The position numbers and the translations under genes were made by a program. From Polydactylus sextarius (taxonomy: Eukaryota > Chordata > Actinopteri > Polynemidae), in assembly GCA_016801845.1 (NCBI GenBank), contig CM028908.1, forward strand, positions 21,339,047-21,403,046: a DNA stretch of 64,000 nucleotides, given 5' to 3'. The notes below the pieces were generated by a model that saw nothing but the letters and a program-made list of their open reading frames with translations, made no database searches and was not told the origin of the DNA. Positions 52,855 to 64,000 of this stretch are shown piece by piece. The first letter of the stretch is position 1. The number at the start of each line of letters is the position of its first letter.

Positions 52855-53100
52855 GTGACTTTTATTAATGTAATCTCCAATCATATTCAACTGACACCCG
52901 TACATGAGCCATAATTAATGGAGGACATTACCCAGTTAAATTAGCTCATAGATGCGTGCTTTAAAATTAGTCCACAATTAGCCTAATCAGATTGCGCCAC
53001 TGATTACCCAGATCAAATTCAATGGAGGTTCAATCTGTTTAATGTCTTGTGATTTTGATAGATGCTCTTAATCGCATCATGTGGCATAAACACAGTCATC
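52855..53100. promoter_or_regulatory. Candidate conserved enhancer block in intron 1
   Basis: This non-repetitive block contains CATAATTAATGG, GTTAAATTAGC, AAAATTAGTCC, CACAATTAGCCTAATC and GATTACCC cores in about 130 bp. The density of ATTA/TAAT sites exceeds that of the surrounding intron as read by eye. Function is inferred only. Confidence 0.35.
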
Positions 53101-53694
53101 CTCCCGAGCTTGTTTTAAAAACACACGGATCTGAGGCATGAATGGAAAGAGTGACAGCAATTCTTCTTGCAGCCCTGAAGCGAACCAGAGCAAGATCTGA
53201 GCTTTTGTTTTGGCTTCACTTTATTGCTCTTCCTGGCTCACTGAAGAAGTTTAAAATGTGTTAGGCCTATTATAGGAAACTTCAGTCACTTATTCCACAA
53301 AGTCAGGTTGCCCTGATCTCCCTCGCAGCCTCTGCCTGATTATTATAAGACGTAAAAACCCTCCATCTGGCTGAGGAAGCCTAAGCCGAGAAGTGACGGA
53401 GTCTCAAAAACAAACTTAAGTAGGTTAACCGTCAAACGTAGCGTGAAACGATGGGTGTGTATTCAGTCTTTGACAACAATTCAAGGAACAAATGTCATAA
53501 CAAATCTTCTTCTAACTGTATTGTGAAATACATCTAGTAACGGATGCACTTCATTTAGTTGTTCCAGTTCTACGCTGTTGTGAATGCTGGCTCTATGAGC
53601 ATGGCTTCAAATGAGGAGGCCATCATAGACGTCAAAACCTGAGCTTTACCTGATATGACAAGTCAAAATATCCCACATGGGAATGGTTAATTGG

Positions 53695-54899
53695 TAGGGA
53701 TGTACCGATTCATAAATTCTAGGCTGATACCAATTCAATAAGACTGATAACTGATATACACTTTTACCATAGTTTGTTTGTATTTGTTTTGTTTAGTTTT
53801 TTGGGAGGGTGATTATTACATTAACTATTATTAATATACTTTCCTCAAGGACGATGTCAGTCTCCCATGACACAAACATTTTTCTTTCGCATCTTAGAAT
53901 CCTAGACTTCCTTGAATTCTAAGATTTTTCTTAGAATTTTTCTTTGTAAGCTAAAAGTTATTCACAAAGCATCTTAGGCCTTAAGAGAGCTCCTAAGGTG
54001 AAAAACTGTTAAGAGGAGGGAGGAGGACTTTTAAGAAGAGATGGTAGAAAGACAAAGAGGAAGGAGAGATATTTTCTGTATATTGAACAACAGTGATTTA
54101 AAAAGATGCTACCGGCTTGATCGTGCAGGGATAATGTTTAAGGTTGACCTCATCAGGGATGAGCTTACTTTTCCCACCCAGTGTAGTAGTGCAATAACGC
54201 CTGAGACAAAGGTCATCACAAGATTGCAATACCTGGCTACGGGAAAAATGTAGCAGTGTAGCAGTGATGACTTGGGTCTGTCACAATCCTCTGTCAGCAG
54301 AGTTGTCAGTCAGACCATTACGACACTTTCACAGCCTACAAACAGGCGTTTGTGGGCATAGTGGGTTTCACTGGTGTTAAGCAAATCAATATAATAATCG
54401 GCATGTGAATGAGGTACATAGCAGTTCATTTTATTCTGCTGACATGACATGACATGATGATAAAATTATTTTCACAATTACACATTTCTTAAGACAGTCT
54501 AAGTTCTATGATCGCTTGATTTCACTGTCCATTCATTACTAGGAGCGCATTTGTTTTTGTTTTGTTTTTTTCTTATTTCATTTTTGTAACAACCAATCAC
54601 AGCCTTTAGAAGATTGCATCATACCTAGCAATAGGTCAACCATACCTCCTCACTAAGATAAAGGTTTCTGTCCCCTCCTTGTTCCGAGTTACTCTCAGAA
54701 ACTTCCTGAATTAATCTTAAGCTAAAATTCCTTGCTAGGAATTTTTAGGCTAAGTTAGGAACTCTCTGACAGGACTTTTTGTGAATATGGGCCCAGAGCA
54801 TCTGCAACTGATGTTGGAGAATTCAATCTTATTTACCCATGACTGAAGGAAATATCCACTGATACCGACATTTGCCCGATGTTTTGGTGCTGCTCTATT
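53695..54899. mobile_element. Possible hAT-like nonautonomous element interrupted by Harbinger
   Basis: The left side begins TAGGGATGTACCGAT and continues CTGATACCAATTC and ACTGATAACTGATAT. The right side has ATCCACTGATACCGACATTTG and GATGTTTTGGTGCTGCTCTA. In fish, TAGGGATGCACCGAT... with CCGATA-type repeats is the end of a hAT-like short element whose other end is its inverse. The right end here is diverged and I could not match a target-site duplication, so the assignment is tentative. Confidence 0.4.
53957..54794 (+). mobile_element. Degraded PIF/Harbinger transposon with HARBI1-like remnant
   Basis: A plus-strand frame (54041-54253) reads LKRCYRLDRAGIMFKVDLIR and ITPETKVITRLQYLATGKM. The order of a Y/F-R-hydrophobic block followed by T-RYLATG is typical of the N-terminal part of HARBI1/Harbinger transposases, and after the stop the next 90 bp still translate as DDLGLSQSSVSRVV and TITTLSQP, also expected. 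The catalytic DDE part is missing. The edges carry inverted sequence: TTATTCACAAAG on the left and, reversed, ATATTCACAAAAAG after GGGCCC on the right. It is too short to be active. Confidence 0.75.
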
Positions 54900-56229
54900 A
54901 GATAGGGAATAAATTAACTGATTACTGAAATCACAAATGGAATTCAAGTGAGATATATAGTTGTTCACATCCACCAACACTCTACACCGTGTTTTATATT
55001 CCCAACAGTAACTGTGGAGCTCAGAGTAGAAATGCTGCTGCTGATGAGGCTTGAGATGCCTCTGTCAGACGGAGCCATTAGAGGTGGTTCAAGCATCTGA
55101 TCAGTATGCCTCCTGGGCACCACCTTGTTAGAGGTTTTTCAGGCATGCTCAACTGGTAGGAGACCTCAGGGTAAAGCCTGAACACACTGGAGAGATTATA
55201 TATCTCGTATAGTCTAGGAATGCCTAAGGATGCCCCTGGAGGATCTGGAAAGTATCATGACGGAGAGGGACACCTGGACAACCTTGCTTGACCTGCCACC
55301 ACCATGGTAAAACCTCAGTTGAGCTGCTGAAAACTGATTATTGGATGGGTGGATAGCATTGATTTGAGTATACAAAACAAATAGAGTTAAATCCAAGCAA
55401 CTTAATTCACCGTGTCTTGTTACTGAATAGCAGATTACCACCATGTAATCACTACATTTACATCATTCACGCAGAGCTGTGATCACAGAGAGCAGAGGGT
55501 TTGCAAACACACAAATCTTAGTATCACAAATCATGGAGTGGAAAACATAAGCAGCCAATCACGCTGGTTGCTGTCCAACATGGTATTTTCATCATTTCCT
55601 CAAAGCAGCGTCACTTTTTTAAAGAGTGAACATTGGCTACCGTTCACCCTGCAGCCTGACTTTGCAACCTACGCATGCAGCTGTGGTAGCCTTTTAAAGA
55701 TGGGGTTTAAATCCAGCTATAAGCCCTAAGAGTTTCAAGTCACCAGTCTCCCACAGCTAATCTCACTAGTGATGCTGCGTTTCATACAGACATGAGAGGA
55801 CTGAGATTGTTCCACCAAAACAATCAAGTTCCCTGCATGACTGGACCCAATGAGAGAGGCCTTTAAGAGGAAAAAAAACAGCTTTCCAACTAACCACATC
55901 ATCCGCAAAAATTTCCGGAACAATTCCCATGTCTTTTATGTATGTTCAAGGTGTGTCCGCAGAGGGGACTTTAGTCTTCCTATTTACATTGGATTTCACT
56001 GGGAGTAATGCACTGAACGCACTGTATATCACAGTGATGGGGCCTGAGATGCCTCTGTCAAATGAGCTATGATAACCAGCTGTGCTGCAAGCCCAGAGAG
56101 CTTCTTTATACCAGCATGAGCGATTTCACCATTTCCCCGCATCGGTGCTTTTGATGCGCAATTTACCAGTCTACCGGAACACATTTTGCTGGGAACAGAG
56201 CCCACAGCAAACAAATGAGTCCACCAAGT

Positions 56230-56277
56230 TAAAAAAGAAGAAAGAAAGAAAGAAAGAAAAAGAAATGAAAGAAAAGT
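56230..56277. repeat. (AAAG)n-like purine tract in intron 1
   Basis: An imperfect AAAG/GAAA repeat. Confidence 0.8.
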
Positions 56278-57549
56278 CTTTGAAGGATGTCACTTGTGTG
56301 AGTGAGAAACTTTCACCGACAAAAGACAGAGTGAAGAGGTGTAAAAAAAAAAATTCAAAAAAAAAGTTCCCATTCATTCACCTTTTTATGCTGTGACGCT
56401 GACAGCTGAGTGTGTCCTATCTGTGCAGTTTGCAGTGAACTGAAAAGCTCTCAGATTGATTTTATATTTCTAAGCCTGATTACAGTCTTGACCGCTCCCC
56501 CTCCACTGACCACAACCGCCAGACACTAATTCACTTCATTAGCTGATATATGAACCTCTGTATCCTTTATGACAGTGATAATTGATCATTAGGTTCTTAA
56601 ATTTGGACCATAAAACATCCTTACACCAGGACTTCCTGCTCTGTATTAAGTCCAGAGATTTAAGAGATTTAGAGAGAAACTCTACATCTTTAAATGCTGT
56701 GAGCACAAGAAAACAAATACAACCTGTTTCTCATGATCACACTGTGCACCAGTCACAGGAAACATTGTGTTTTTAAGGCTTTTTCAGTTGAGGTTTCTAT
56801 TGAAAATCAATATATTCCACCGCATTCCTACAACTGTGGTGCCAGTAACCGTGCTTACATCCATGATTTTAATTTGTTATGACTGTCTCAGGGAAAAGAG
56901 GGCGAACACGTGATGACAGAAAGCCTCAAACAAGCGTGCTGCGAGCAGGACATATAACTGGAACCTGGTTCTTGTTGTGTACAGAGCTGCAGTAAATATT
57001 TGGCCCTATCCCCACCCCCACCCCCCCCACTCACTGCCAGCTGGCCAGAGGCACAGCTGACATCCGTGTCTCAAAAAGACAAGACAGTGAAGAAACAAAC
57101 TCCAGGGGCTTCCTCAACAGTTTGGAAAAGAAGAGATCGCAATAAAACTGTTTCCATTTTCCATTTTCATCTGTGGTGAGGTATAAAAAAGACAAAGACA
57201 AAAAAAAAAAGAAAAAATTATACCTACTGACCCCAAAACAACATGGAGGCCTAATAAAAGTGAGATACTAAGTCCCAGAATGCAAGCAAACATGTAGTGA
57301 AAGATATTTTAAAGCCCATAAAGTTGGCTCTTAAACACTTGTGCAGCAGGACGTCGGTAAAGATGGGTCAAATTGAATGTGGCTGATGTATATTATTGTA
57401 AGTAGTTCTGGATGTGATTTTAAAGTGTATATTGACGTTATGATTTGCCTTTTTCCTTGTTTGATGAGCTTTATAGACTTTTTTTTTCTTCAATAAAGGA
57501 GAGAGAAAATCTCCCCGAGCTGCTTGAAAACAGAAACTTTGTTCCTTAC

Positions 57550-58263
57550 CTTGCAGGAGAAAGCCACGGTCTTGGTGAGGGAGTCGATCCTCTCGCTGTA
57601 CTCGGTGAATTTCTTCTGATATTTCAGTGCTGTCATCTGCAGCTCGCTGTGCACGGCGGAAAGTTGCGCCAGGAGTGACTTCTCCCTCTTGTTGGCTTTA
57701 ATAGTTTGCTTCTTGAACTCTCTGTCCAGGCTGATGATTTTGCAGTGCAGCGCACTGTTGTGCGCCTTCAGGGCTCTGAGGCAGCAGTGGCCGTTTAATT
57801 TCTGCTCTTTGTGAGTGAGCATCAAGCTGCAGCCGCTCTCGCAGATTCCTACCGGCCTGTAGTCGCACGTCTCCCGCATATGAGCATCCATGTCCCGCAG
57901 GTTGAGCACCTCGTTGCATCCTTTATTCCTGCACTTCGCCGGAGTGTAGTCGCACATCTCTGCGTGTTCGGCCAGATGCTGCAGCTTCACCACGGCATCG
58001 CAGCCTCTGGCGTGGTTGTCACATTTGATCTCCAGCTTCAGGATGAGGTTTTTCAGAGGCAGGACGTGGTTCAGCTCTTTGGTGGAGATCCGCTGACATT
58101 TAACGGGGCAGCTGCTCTGCTGGACGACCCAGGGCAGCACGCAGCCGGAGCAGAAGACGTGACCGCACGGAGTCGTAAGAGGGTCCTCCAGGACTTTATT
58201 GCACAAGTTGCATTTGAAATCCGGGTCCACGGTCCCCTTGAAGCGGTCCAGCTCGTATCCCAT
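57550..58263 (-). CDS. pdzrn3: pdzrn3 exon 1: RING finger and zinc-finger N-terminus (partial gene)
   Basis: This is the first coding exon of PDZ-RING protein PDZRN3 (LNX3), a cytoplasmic/junctional E3 ubiquitin ligase; the mammalian protein is linked to MuSK turnover at neuromuscular synapses and to Wnt/Dishevelled signalling. The 238 codons contain a C3HC4 RING with ligands C18, C21, C33, H35, C38, C41, C52 and C56, followed by TRAF-type Cys/His pairs (C81/C88/H100/C104, C111/C116/H128/C133, C141/C145/H159/C160 or C161). A basic helical stretch, about residues 165-235, probably starts a coiled coil. The start is the ATG at 58263-58261: it has A at -3 and G at +4, and an in-frame TAG lies 11 codons upstream (58299-58297) with no ATG between. 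The exon ends AAG|GTAAGG at 57550/57549 in phase 0; the frame beyond reads only 19 unrelated codons. Motifs such as ELNHVLPLK and QKKFTEYS fit PDZRN3 better than PDZRN4. The assignment is by recalled family sequence, not by search. Confidence 0.95.
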
Positions 58264-58440
58264 GGTTCTCAAAGTCCAAATCCAAACTTGTGTCGGCTAC
58301 TCCCCACCCCCGCAGTTCTGAATCGGAGCAGTGGGGCGTTTTTAGCTGGTCATTGGTGGAGTGCTCACAGACAGACTACAAGCTCTCTGCACTGTCTAAA
58401 CTCTACTAATTGACCGAGACTTTTGGTGCGTTCATGTGCG
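57560..58440 (-). promoter_or_regulatory. CpG-rich promoter / first-exon island of pdzrn3
   Basis: CpG dinucleotides are dense across exon 1 and just upstream, with three to five per 60 bp in several lines between 57.84 and 58.26 kb, and become sparse on both sides. This is the usual appearance of a vertebrate CpG-island promoter. Upstream of the ATG on the minus strand there is a GC/KLF-type run (complement of 58302-58312) and a CCAAT core (complement of 58352-58356). I saw no clear TATA box, so the transcription start cannot be placed from sequence. Confidence 0.6.
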
Positions 58441-58502
58441 CCTCGTAAGTTCAAAACTTAAAAGTTAGAAAAACTTTTGCGACACTGAAAACAGCGACTT
58501 TA

Positions 58503-58700
58503 GTTTCAAGTTTCAAGAGTTTTATTGTCATGTACTGATCATTGCCTGTAAGGAGACTTCTTCTCCGTCAACATTGCACTTGAAAAGACACATTAATAAA
58601 TACAAGTAAAAAAAAAAAAAAAAAAAAAAAAAATAGAGAATAATAAAACAGAATCAAGAATAAAAGAACAGAAGTAAGAATAAAAAACATAATAAGGGCG
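58503..58700. repeat. A-rich, TTTATTGTCATG-type dispersed fragment
   Basis: The stretch AGAGTTTTATTGTCATGTAC, an AT-rich middle, a 26-base A-run (58608-58633) and several AGAATAAAA-like units resemble transposon-derived dispersed sequence seen in fish genomes. The family cannot be named from sequence alone. It sits about 240 bp upstream of the pdzrn3 ATG. Confidence 0.4.
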
Positions 58701-58865
58701 TATATATGACTTTAGTTAACCCTTTTAAGTGTCAGCACTAAAAACATGAAAAGAAAAAAAACACTTTGTAAAGTTATAGTTGTAACACAAAGTAAATTAA
58801 TTAGTAAACTTAGTGAACTAATTAGGATGATAAGCTGATTCTCTGTTAATCACACTGCATTTGTT

Positions 58866-58918
58866 AAAAAGAAAGAAAGAAAAAAAGAAAGAACGAAAGA
58901 AAGAAAAGTAAAAGAAAT
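58866..58918. repeat. (GAAA)n-like purine tract
   Basis: An imperfect GAAA repeat in the 5' flank, about 600 bp upstream of the start codon. Confidence 0.85.
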
Positions 58919-61900
58919 AAATTCCCAACTCTCACACGCGTGAACTCAACTGTTGCTTCCCGTGAAGGCAACAGTTCTCTCTGTCCATGAAGGCATCATT
59001 CCTGGGGCGAAAGTGTGGCGGAATCCGCTACCGTAACTACAGTATTAGTTGCGCATGATGAGACATTTAAAGTTAGGCACATGTTTTTTGTTCAACTGTC
59101 AAGGTTTGATACAAAACTGACATTTTATTTTCAATCAAACTATGTGAAGCCACTGAACACACCATGGCTGTGATTGAGGCAAAGTAAAACTTTTAGAAAA
59201 TAATGTGAGGCTCTATGAATGAATTAGTTTTTTAATAATAGGCTCAGATTTGAATAAAGCCCAAATACCGTAGCCAGGATGGATAATTTTGTAGCTTGAC
59301 ACTGTAAAGCTATAGGTCTATAACTTAATCTGTCACCTAAGTATTTCTAAATGAAAAACTGCCAAATTCCAGTACATGAGTTTAAATGTTAGACAAGTTG
59401 ACAAGACAGCTAGACAGTTACGACACAGTGGGCGAGCGTTCAGGCGTGCACAACTCTTGTGAAAACAAGCAACTTTGGAAGGACATTACGGGCACAACCA
59501 CAAGCGAAACTTTCAAGTTACAACACACTTGGAGCGAAGAGGGAGATCAGGTAAACGTTGAGAAAATCCACCTGGGTCACAATGTGTGGTATGGAAATGA
59601 ATATTTGAGGGCTCTCCATGGGATTCGTGTTTGAACACACCTCTCTCTGCAAGGAGAGTGTGGCATTACTGTGTTTTATCACTTTGACACTTTGATTTCA
59701 TAGCGTTTTCAATCTCGGTGTGATGTCCTATAGAGCTGAATGTATTTGAATTGTAAATGAAACTCCAGCAGTAACACAGGGTGTGCTCAGTGAAGGAAAA
59801 AGAAGAGCTGCTGCTGCTGCTGCTCAGGCAGAAACAGTGTCTGCTGGTTCTGACCCTGTCTTGATTAGATACCCGTTCCTACCGGTTGCCTCCTCTTTCG
59901 GAAATCCAGTTTTATGCAATGCCATGCTCAATAAAATCTTTCCATATGTGCATTATCCAGAACTAAAAACAAGGGCTTATCAAAGACTTCTTGGACAAAG
60001 TGTGACAGAGAGAGTCTGAGCTTGTGGGTAATCCTATACTGATGTTATGGGATGTCTTAGATGGAGGAAAAAAAAAACTCCCTGTGCAGTCACGTCAAAG
60101 GTCTTCTGTGTATATACAGCCTTTTCCATACTCATTGTATGATTACATATTTTTTCTTCAAGGTACTCTTTAGGTCATGGCTTGATTTTTTTAAATAACA
60201 TTTATTAATACTCTAAATACACGGTGTGTCAAGAAATGTTTAAACAGATGTGGAAAAATGAACAGACAGACCAGATGTTTTACCTTAACACCTGTTTCTT
60301 CAGTCACTTCTCTGAATGTAATTGGATTTTATATGCTGATGTACATCAGCCACAAGTGGTTGTATATTATTTCACAGTTCAAAGCATTTGGCTGCTATCA
60401 AATCTTTAGGTTAAGTGTTACACTGGAATATCGCGTTCAGAACTGCAGAATCAAACCGGCAACTTCCCAGCTACACTCAGCCTCCTGACCTTTGGGTCGA
60501 CCTGACGCCTGTGATTTATTATTTCAGTCCAGGAACAAACAACCTGCCTGTGCGTGGGTGTTTACTGTGAGAGTCAGTTGTTTGGTCTGCCTGAGTTGAA
60601 GTAATGTTTGCTCTCAAAATGGAGTCAGAATAAATAAGCAGCTGTTTTTTTTTGTGGACTGTGTTGGAGTCAGAGCAAGCAGGGGGGGAAGGTATGTTAG
60701 ACTGAAGTTTGTGGATTTTTATGATACACTGTGTTGAAGGAGCTGATACAGTATCTACAAGACTGGCTGGTTAAGGAATGTTTTCCATGAAGCTGGGTGA
60801 AGTGGCAACAGAAGAGGCGCGGAGGGGGGTGTTAGACTAGTCCATGTTGGGTCAAGCCAAAAGACGTACAATGTCCCAGTGGAGATAAGAGTTAATCCCA
60901 GTCCTCCGACCTAAACTGTGAGTGAAGGATTAGGACAGACTGGACTTAAAGGCTCTAACCAGACCTACAGGTCAAAATAGCATCTGAAAATAATTTCCAT
61001 GCAAGAGATTGAGCTTCCAGTTTTGTGGCTTCATAGCACTGGCCAAAAGTCTGATTTGAAGGAATGGTTCAACTTTTTTGGCCAAAAGCTAGAGCTAGAA
61101 ACTGGTTAGCTTAGCTTAAGATAAAGACCCTAATCAGGGGGAAAGTTAGCCTGACTGTATTTAAAGGAAATTAGCCTAATGGTACTTTTAAAGGTCTTTA
61201 TGTTCATGTCTTTAATCTGTAGTGGCATTGTAGGGATTTATGCACTGGATTATTTCTTGGCTGGGTACATTGACTTCCTGGAGTCTTCTTGTCAACGTCT
61301 GCATGGACTTAAAATGTAAGAAATGGTTAACTGTTTCTTGTGTTCCCCTTCTTTATGCTAAACTATGCTAATAGACTGACTAGCCCTATATTTTGTAAAC
61401 ACCCATGACATTGGTATCAATATTCACATCTAAGTTTCAATAAGAAAGTAAATAAGACCATTTCTCAAAACTTCAAACTGCTCCCTTAAGATAATAGTAA
61501 AACCAAGAAAAGTATTACACATTCTCGGTCACATACACAGTGTGGTTGTGGCTTTCATTGTTGAACTGTCTTCCTTGAAGCCTTTTGTTGTAAAGCAACA
61601 GAAAGATCTTGGTTTCAGCATGTGTGATGAGGGTGTTTTGTATATGTCTTTGGAGCTGTGCCATTTAGTAATCATCACCACCCTTCTTTAGATATGTCAA
61701 AGGCATGAGGGCCATGTGGGAAACTGCAAAGATGAGTTATTGCTCCTCGGGATGCCTTTTCATGTTGCGTTGAAACATGATGTACTTACAAAAAGAATAC
61801 ACTATCCATCTCGCTGTGGTTTCCCATGCACTCGCAACTCCCTCGAGAGTCAGTAATATTGTCAAAACTAAAGTCTAGACACCAAAAGATTTATATGCCA

Positions 61901-63569
61901 ATAGCATGGTTTGTTTTTCTTACAAACATCAGTGCTTTTCACAATGGGAACTGGAGTTTTGTTGCTTGAGTGAATGAGTAACTTTAAAGGCTGTTTAGGG
62001 AGGTCTTAGGGTGACCTTATGGACAGGTTGGGCTTGTGAATGGGAACCAGTGAAGTTACTTTTGCCTTCACTCCTGACAGATGGTGTGATCCAAACAAGC
62101 GCTCAGGCCCTGTCAGTGTGTTATGACAGCGAAGAGCAGCTCAACCATCACAACATCCTCACAGGCATAAACATGTGAATGTGCAATTGGTAATGATTGC
62201 ACAACGCAGGTGTTGAAACACACTCATTACAGTATATACAGAGATAACACACTAACATATTTGAGCCACAATCTTGCCAAACACAATTGATAATCAAACC
62301 ATGAATATGAAAAAAAGCAGATCCTCAGCGATGATAGTGATGTGCAAAATATTTGCCGTTGCTGAAAAGAAAGATCGTTATCACAAAAAGCTGTGAAGAA
62401 AAGCCAATAAATATTTTTGCTTCACTTCTCACGGCAACAGACTCGCGCTGAATTCTCTCAGGGAGGTTAGAAACAGGATGTGGGTCAGTGGCACCCAGAT
62501 TTACCCAAAAGCAAAACTGCATAAGTAGTGGAAAATCCCCTTTTAATAGAAACTAAGTCAAAAGTCTCAGAACAAAATCTGACCTAAATCTGCAGTCACA
62601 TACAGTAGCTAATGAAATCGTGGCTGAGACATGCAGCCAGAGTCTACAGACCCTGTACCCTTTGCCCTCATTGGCTGAAGAGGCCTTCTGGACCAAAGGA
62701 AAACAATAATTATAATTATTACAAGTATATCATTACAAGTCTTAGTGGTGGTGCCTCCGCTACTGCTGCTATTATTATAATAATTATTGTGAGACAACCT
62801 GGCCTTCACACCATGAACGAACATGTAACTTCCTAATTATCATGTAGGTGGGGGTGTTACCAGTCATTGGCTGGTTTTGAACATTTGTCTTAGATTAATT
62901 TGTGGCTGTGCTTATTATTTGTTTTAGAAAAGTGACATTACACTGCAAAGCCAAGCAAATGCAATGACTCGTGTTCAATAATGAGTGATGTAAGTATTAT
63001 TTTTGTAACATGCGCAAAGATCAAGTATTCACACTCACTGTACAGAGGCTTGTTTGCATCTTTACAAATAGTTTTCCTGCAGCTGCAGCTCACAGCTGTG
63101 GAAGCTGAATGTTGGAGGTGGCTAACTAAGATTAATGTAGCTTCATAAAAGAAACTACATTAACAGACAGAGAGCTAAGTCCTTCTCACAAAGCAGCGGC
63201 AGCTTTTTATACATGGTTCTTAACTATTTTTATCCCTGGTGGTAAGTTTGTCGCTGCAGCTTTTCTTAAAAGTTGGAAGTAAAACTAATATTCTGTTTCA
63301 CATGGCCTATATCAGGGCTACTTTGCAAATTGGGTGCATTTATCAAAGCGGTGAAAATGGACAGGGGTTGCGCTTTGTGGTGATTTCTATTCTACGGTTT
63401 TTAAATGTGGAGAGGAGCATATGAGCTGTGGGACACGTAGTGATGAATATGAGATCTGACCAGATCTGACATGAATGGATATACTTTCTGTGGAGCAGTG
63501 GCAAGAAAATAGTAGCACATGGGTCAAATCTGGTGCTGGGAAAAAATAATTACACTCTCGATGAAAATT

Positions 63570-63735
63570 TGTTTATCCATACGTCCCACTCTTGTGACCA
63601 CAATATCTCAGAAACAGCATCAGGGAAATCTTTTTCAAATTTTGCACAGAAATTCACTCGGATTTCAGGATGAACTGATTAGATTTTTGATGGTCAGAGG
63701 TCAAAGTACAATAATGTACAGTGATACCGTAAACG
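63570..63735 (-). repeat. Dispersed fish-type repeat, copy 6 (reverse)
   Basis: Read on the minus strand it gives the family core: a TTGACCTCTGACCATC start, AATCTAATCAGTTCATCCTG, AATTTCTGTGCAAAATTTG, and a CACAAGAGTGGGACGTATG end. It lies in the 5' flank of pdzrn3, outside the gene. Confidence 0.6.
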
Positions 63736-64000
63736 AGAGAAGTGTGACATGAAAACAACATCATGTGATACTGCTCTTATGATATTTACACCTACAGTGC
63801 GGTTTTGATTTCACAGCTTCGTCCCATTAGACTGACCTGACTTTACGTCAACAACTGTACTCTCACTTGTACTGTCACCGGGTCACTTTCCAAATGAATA
63901 TCTTTACATTTTCTAATAGGAAAAATATTATCAGCCCCCAGACACAAAAACAAAACACTTCTATAAATGAGTTTACTAGCGTGATTACCCACCAGTGAAC

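Larger units (their letters stand above)
50104..57549 (-). other. pdzrn3 intron 1 (7,446 bp)
   Basis: The intron is bounded by GTAAGG at 57549 and TATAG at 50104. Reading rightwards from its 3' end it holds a diverged tandem duplication (51.32-51.59 kb), AT-rich blocks with homeodomain-type cores (52.06-53.10 kb), nested DNA-transposon relics (53.70-54.90 kb) and an AAAG tract (56.23-56.28 kb). I saw no further exon, and the family does not need one between the exon 1 and exon 2 segments. Confidence 0.85.
58441..64000. other. 5' flanking intergenic DNA of pdzrn3
   Basis: This AT-rich DNA lies upstream of exon 1. It contains a transposon-like A-rich fragment (58.50-58.70 kb), an AAAG tract (58.87-58.92 kb) and one reverse-oriented copy of the dispersed repeat (63.57-63.74 kb). 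Small open frames at 59.39-60.02 kb have no recognised similarity. In mammals the next gene upstream is CNTN3 at a large distance; no cntn3 exon was seen here. Confidence 0.6.

Noticed and set aside
57811..58413. Plus-strand open frame of 200 codons over exon 1
   Set aside because: It is exactly antisense to the RING/zinc-finger coding exon and shows no domain; the minus frame has clear RING ligands and splice sites.
59386..60019. Two plus-strand open frames (82 and 78 codons) upstream and divergent from pdzrn3
   Set aside because: No recognised family, no CpG-rich start; poly-Ala comes from a short GCT tract. A divergent transcript cannot be supported from sequence.

Overview
The window looks like vertebrate, most likely teleost (probably percomorph) nuclear DNA. 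It is AT-rich and intron-dominated, with many long (AC)n, (AG)n and (AT)n microsatellites, and it carries fish-type transposon remnants: L2-like LINE pieces, a Harbinger relic inside a possible hAT-like element, and a dispersed fish-type repeat. No bacterial or organellar features, rRNA, convincing tRNA or CRISPR array were seen.

I can support one protein-coding gene, on the minus strand: the 5' part of pdzrn3 (PDZ domain-containing RING finger 3, also called LNX3), an E3 ubiquitin ligase. Exon 1 (57550-58263) encodes 238 residues with a RING finger, a TRAF-type zinc-finger region and the start of a coiled coil. Exon 2 (50017-50103, 29 codons) and exon 3 (48447-48554, 36 codons) encode the first part of PDZ1. 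Both are short and are recognised from protein similarity plus splice sites. All three exons join in phase 0, giving 303 codons. The rest of PDZ1, PDZ2 and the C-terminal part must lie left of the window. The assignment to pdzrn3 rather than pdzrn4 rests on recalled family sequences; the a/b paralogue cannot be resolved.

Layout from right to left, following transcription: 58.44-64 kb is 5' flanking intergenic DNA; 57.56-58.44 kb is a CpG-rich promoter/exon 1 block; 50.10-57.55 kb is intron 1 (7,446 bp); 48.56-50.02 kb is intron 2 (1,462 bp); 1-48.45 kb is the truncated intron 3. I found no exon 4 in these 48 kb. Intron 3 holds repeats, a cluster of G-quadruplex-type motifs at 16.05-16.69 kb, CTCF-like motifs, and a block rich in homeodomain-type core sites that could be a conserved enhancer. 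Intron 1 holds two similar blocks, a diverged tandem duplication and the nested DNA transposons. Apart from the three exons, most open frames of 60-200 codons here are antisense shadows or low-complexity intron sequence.
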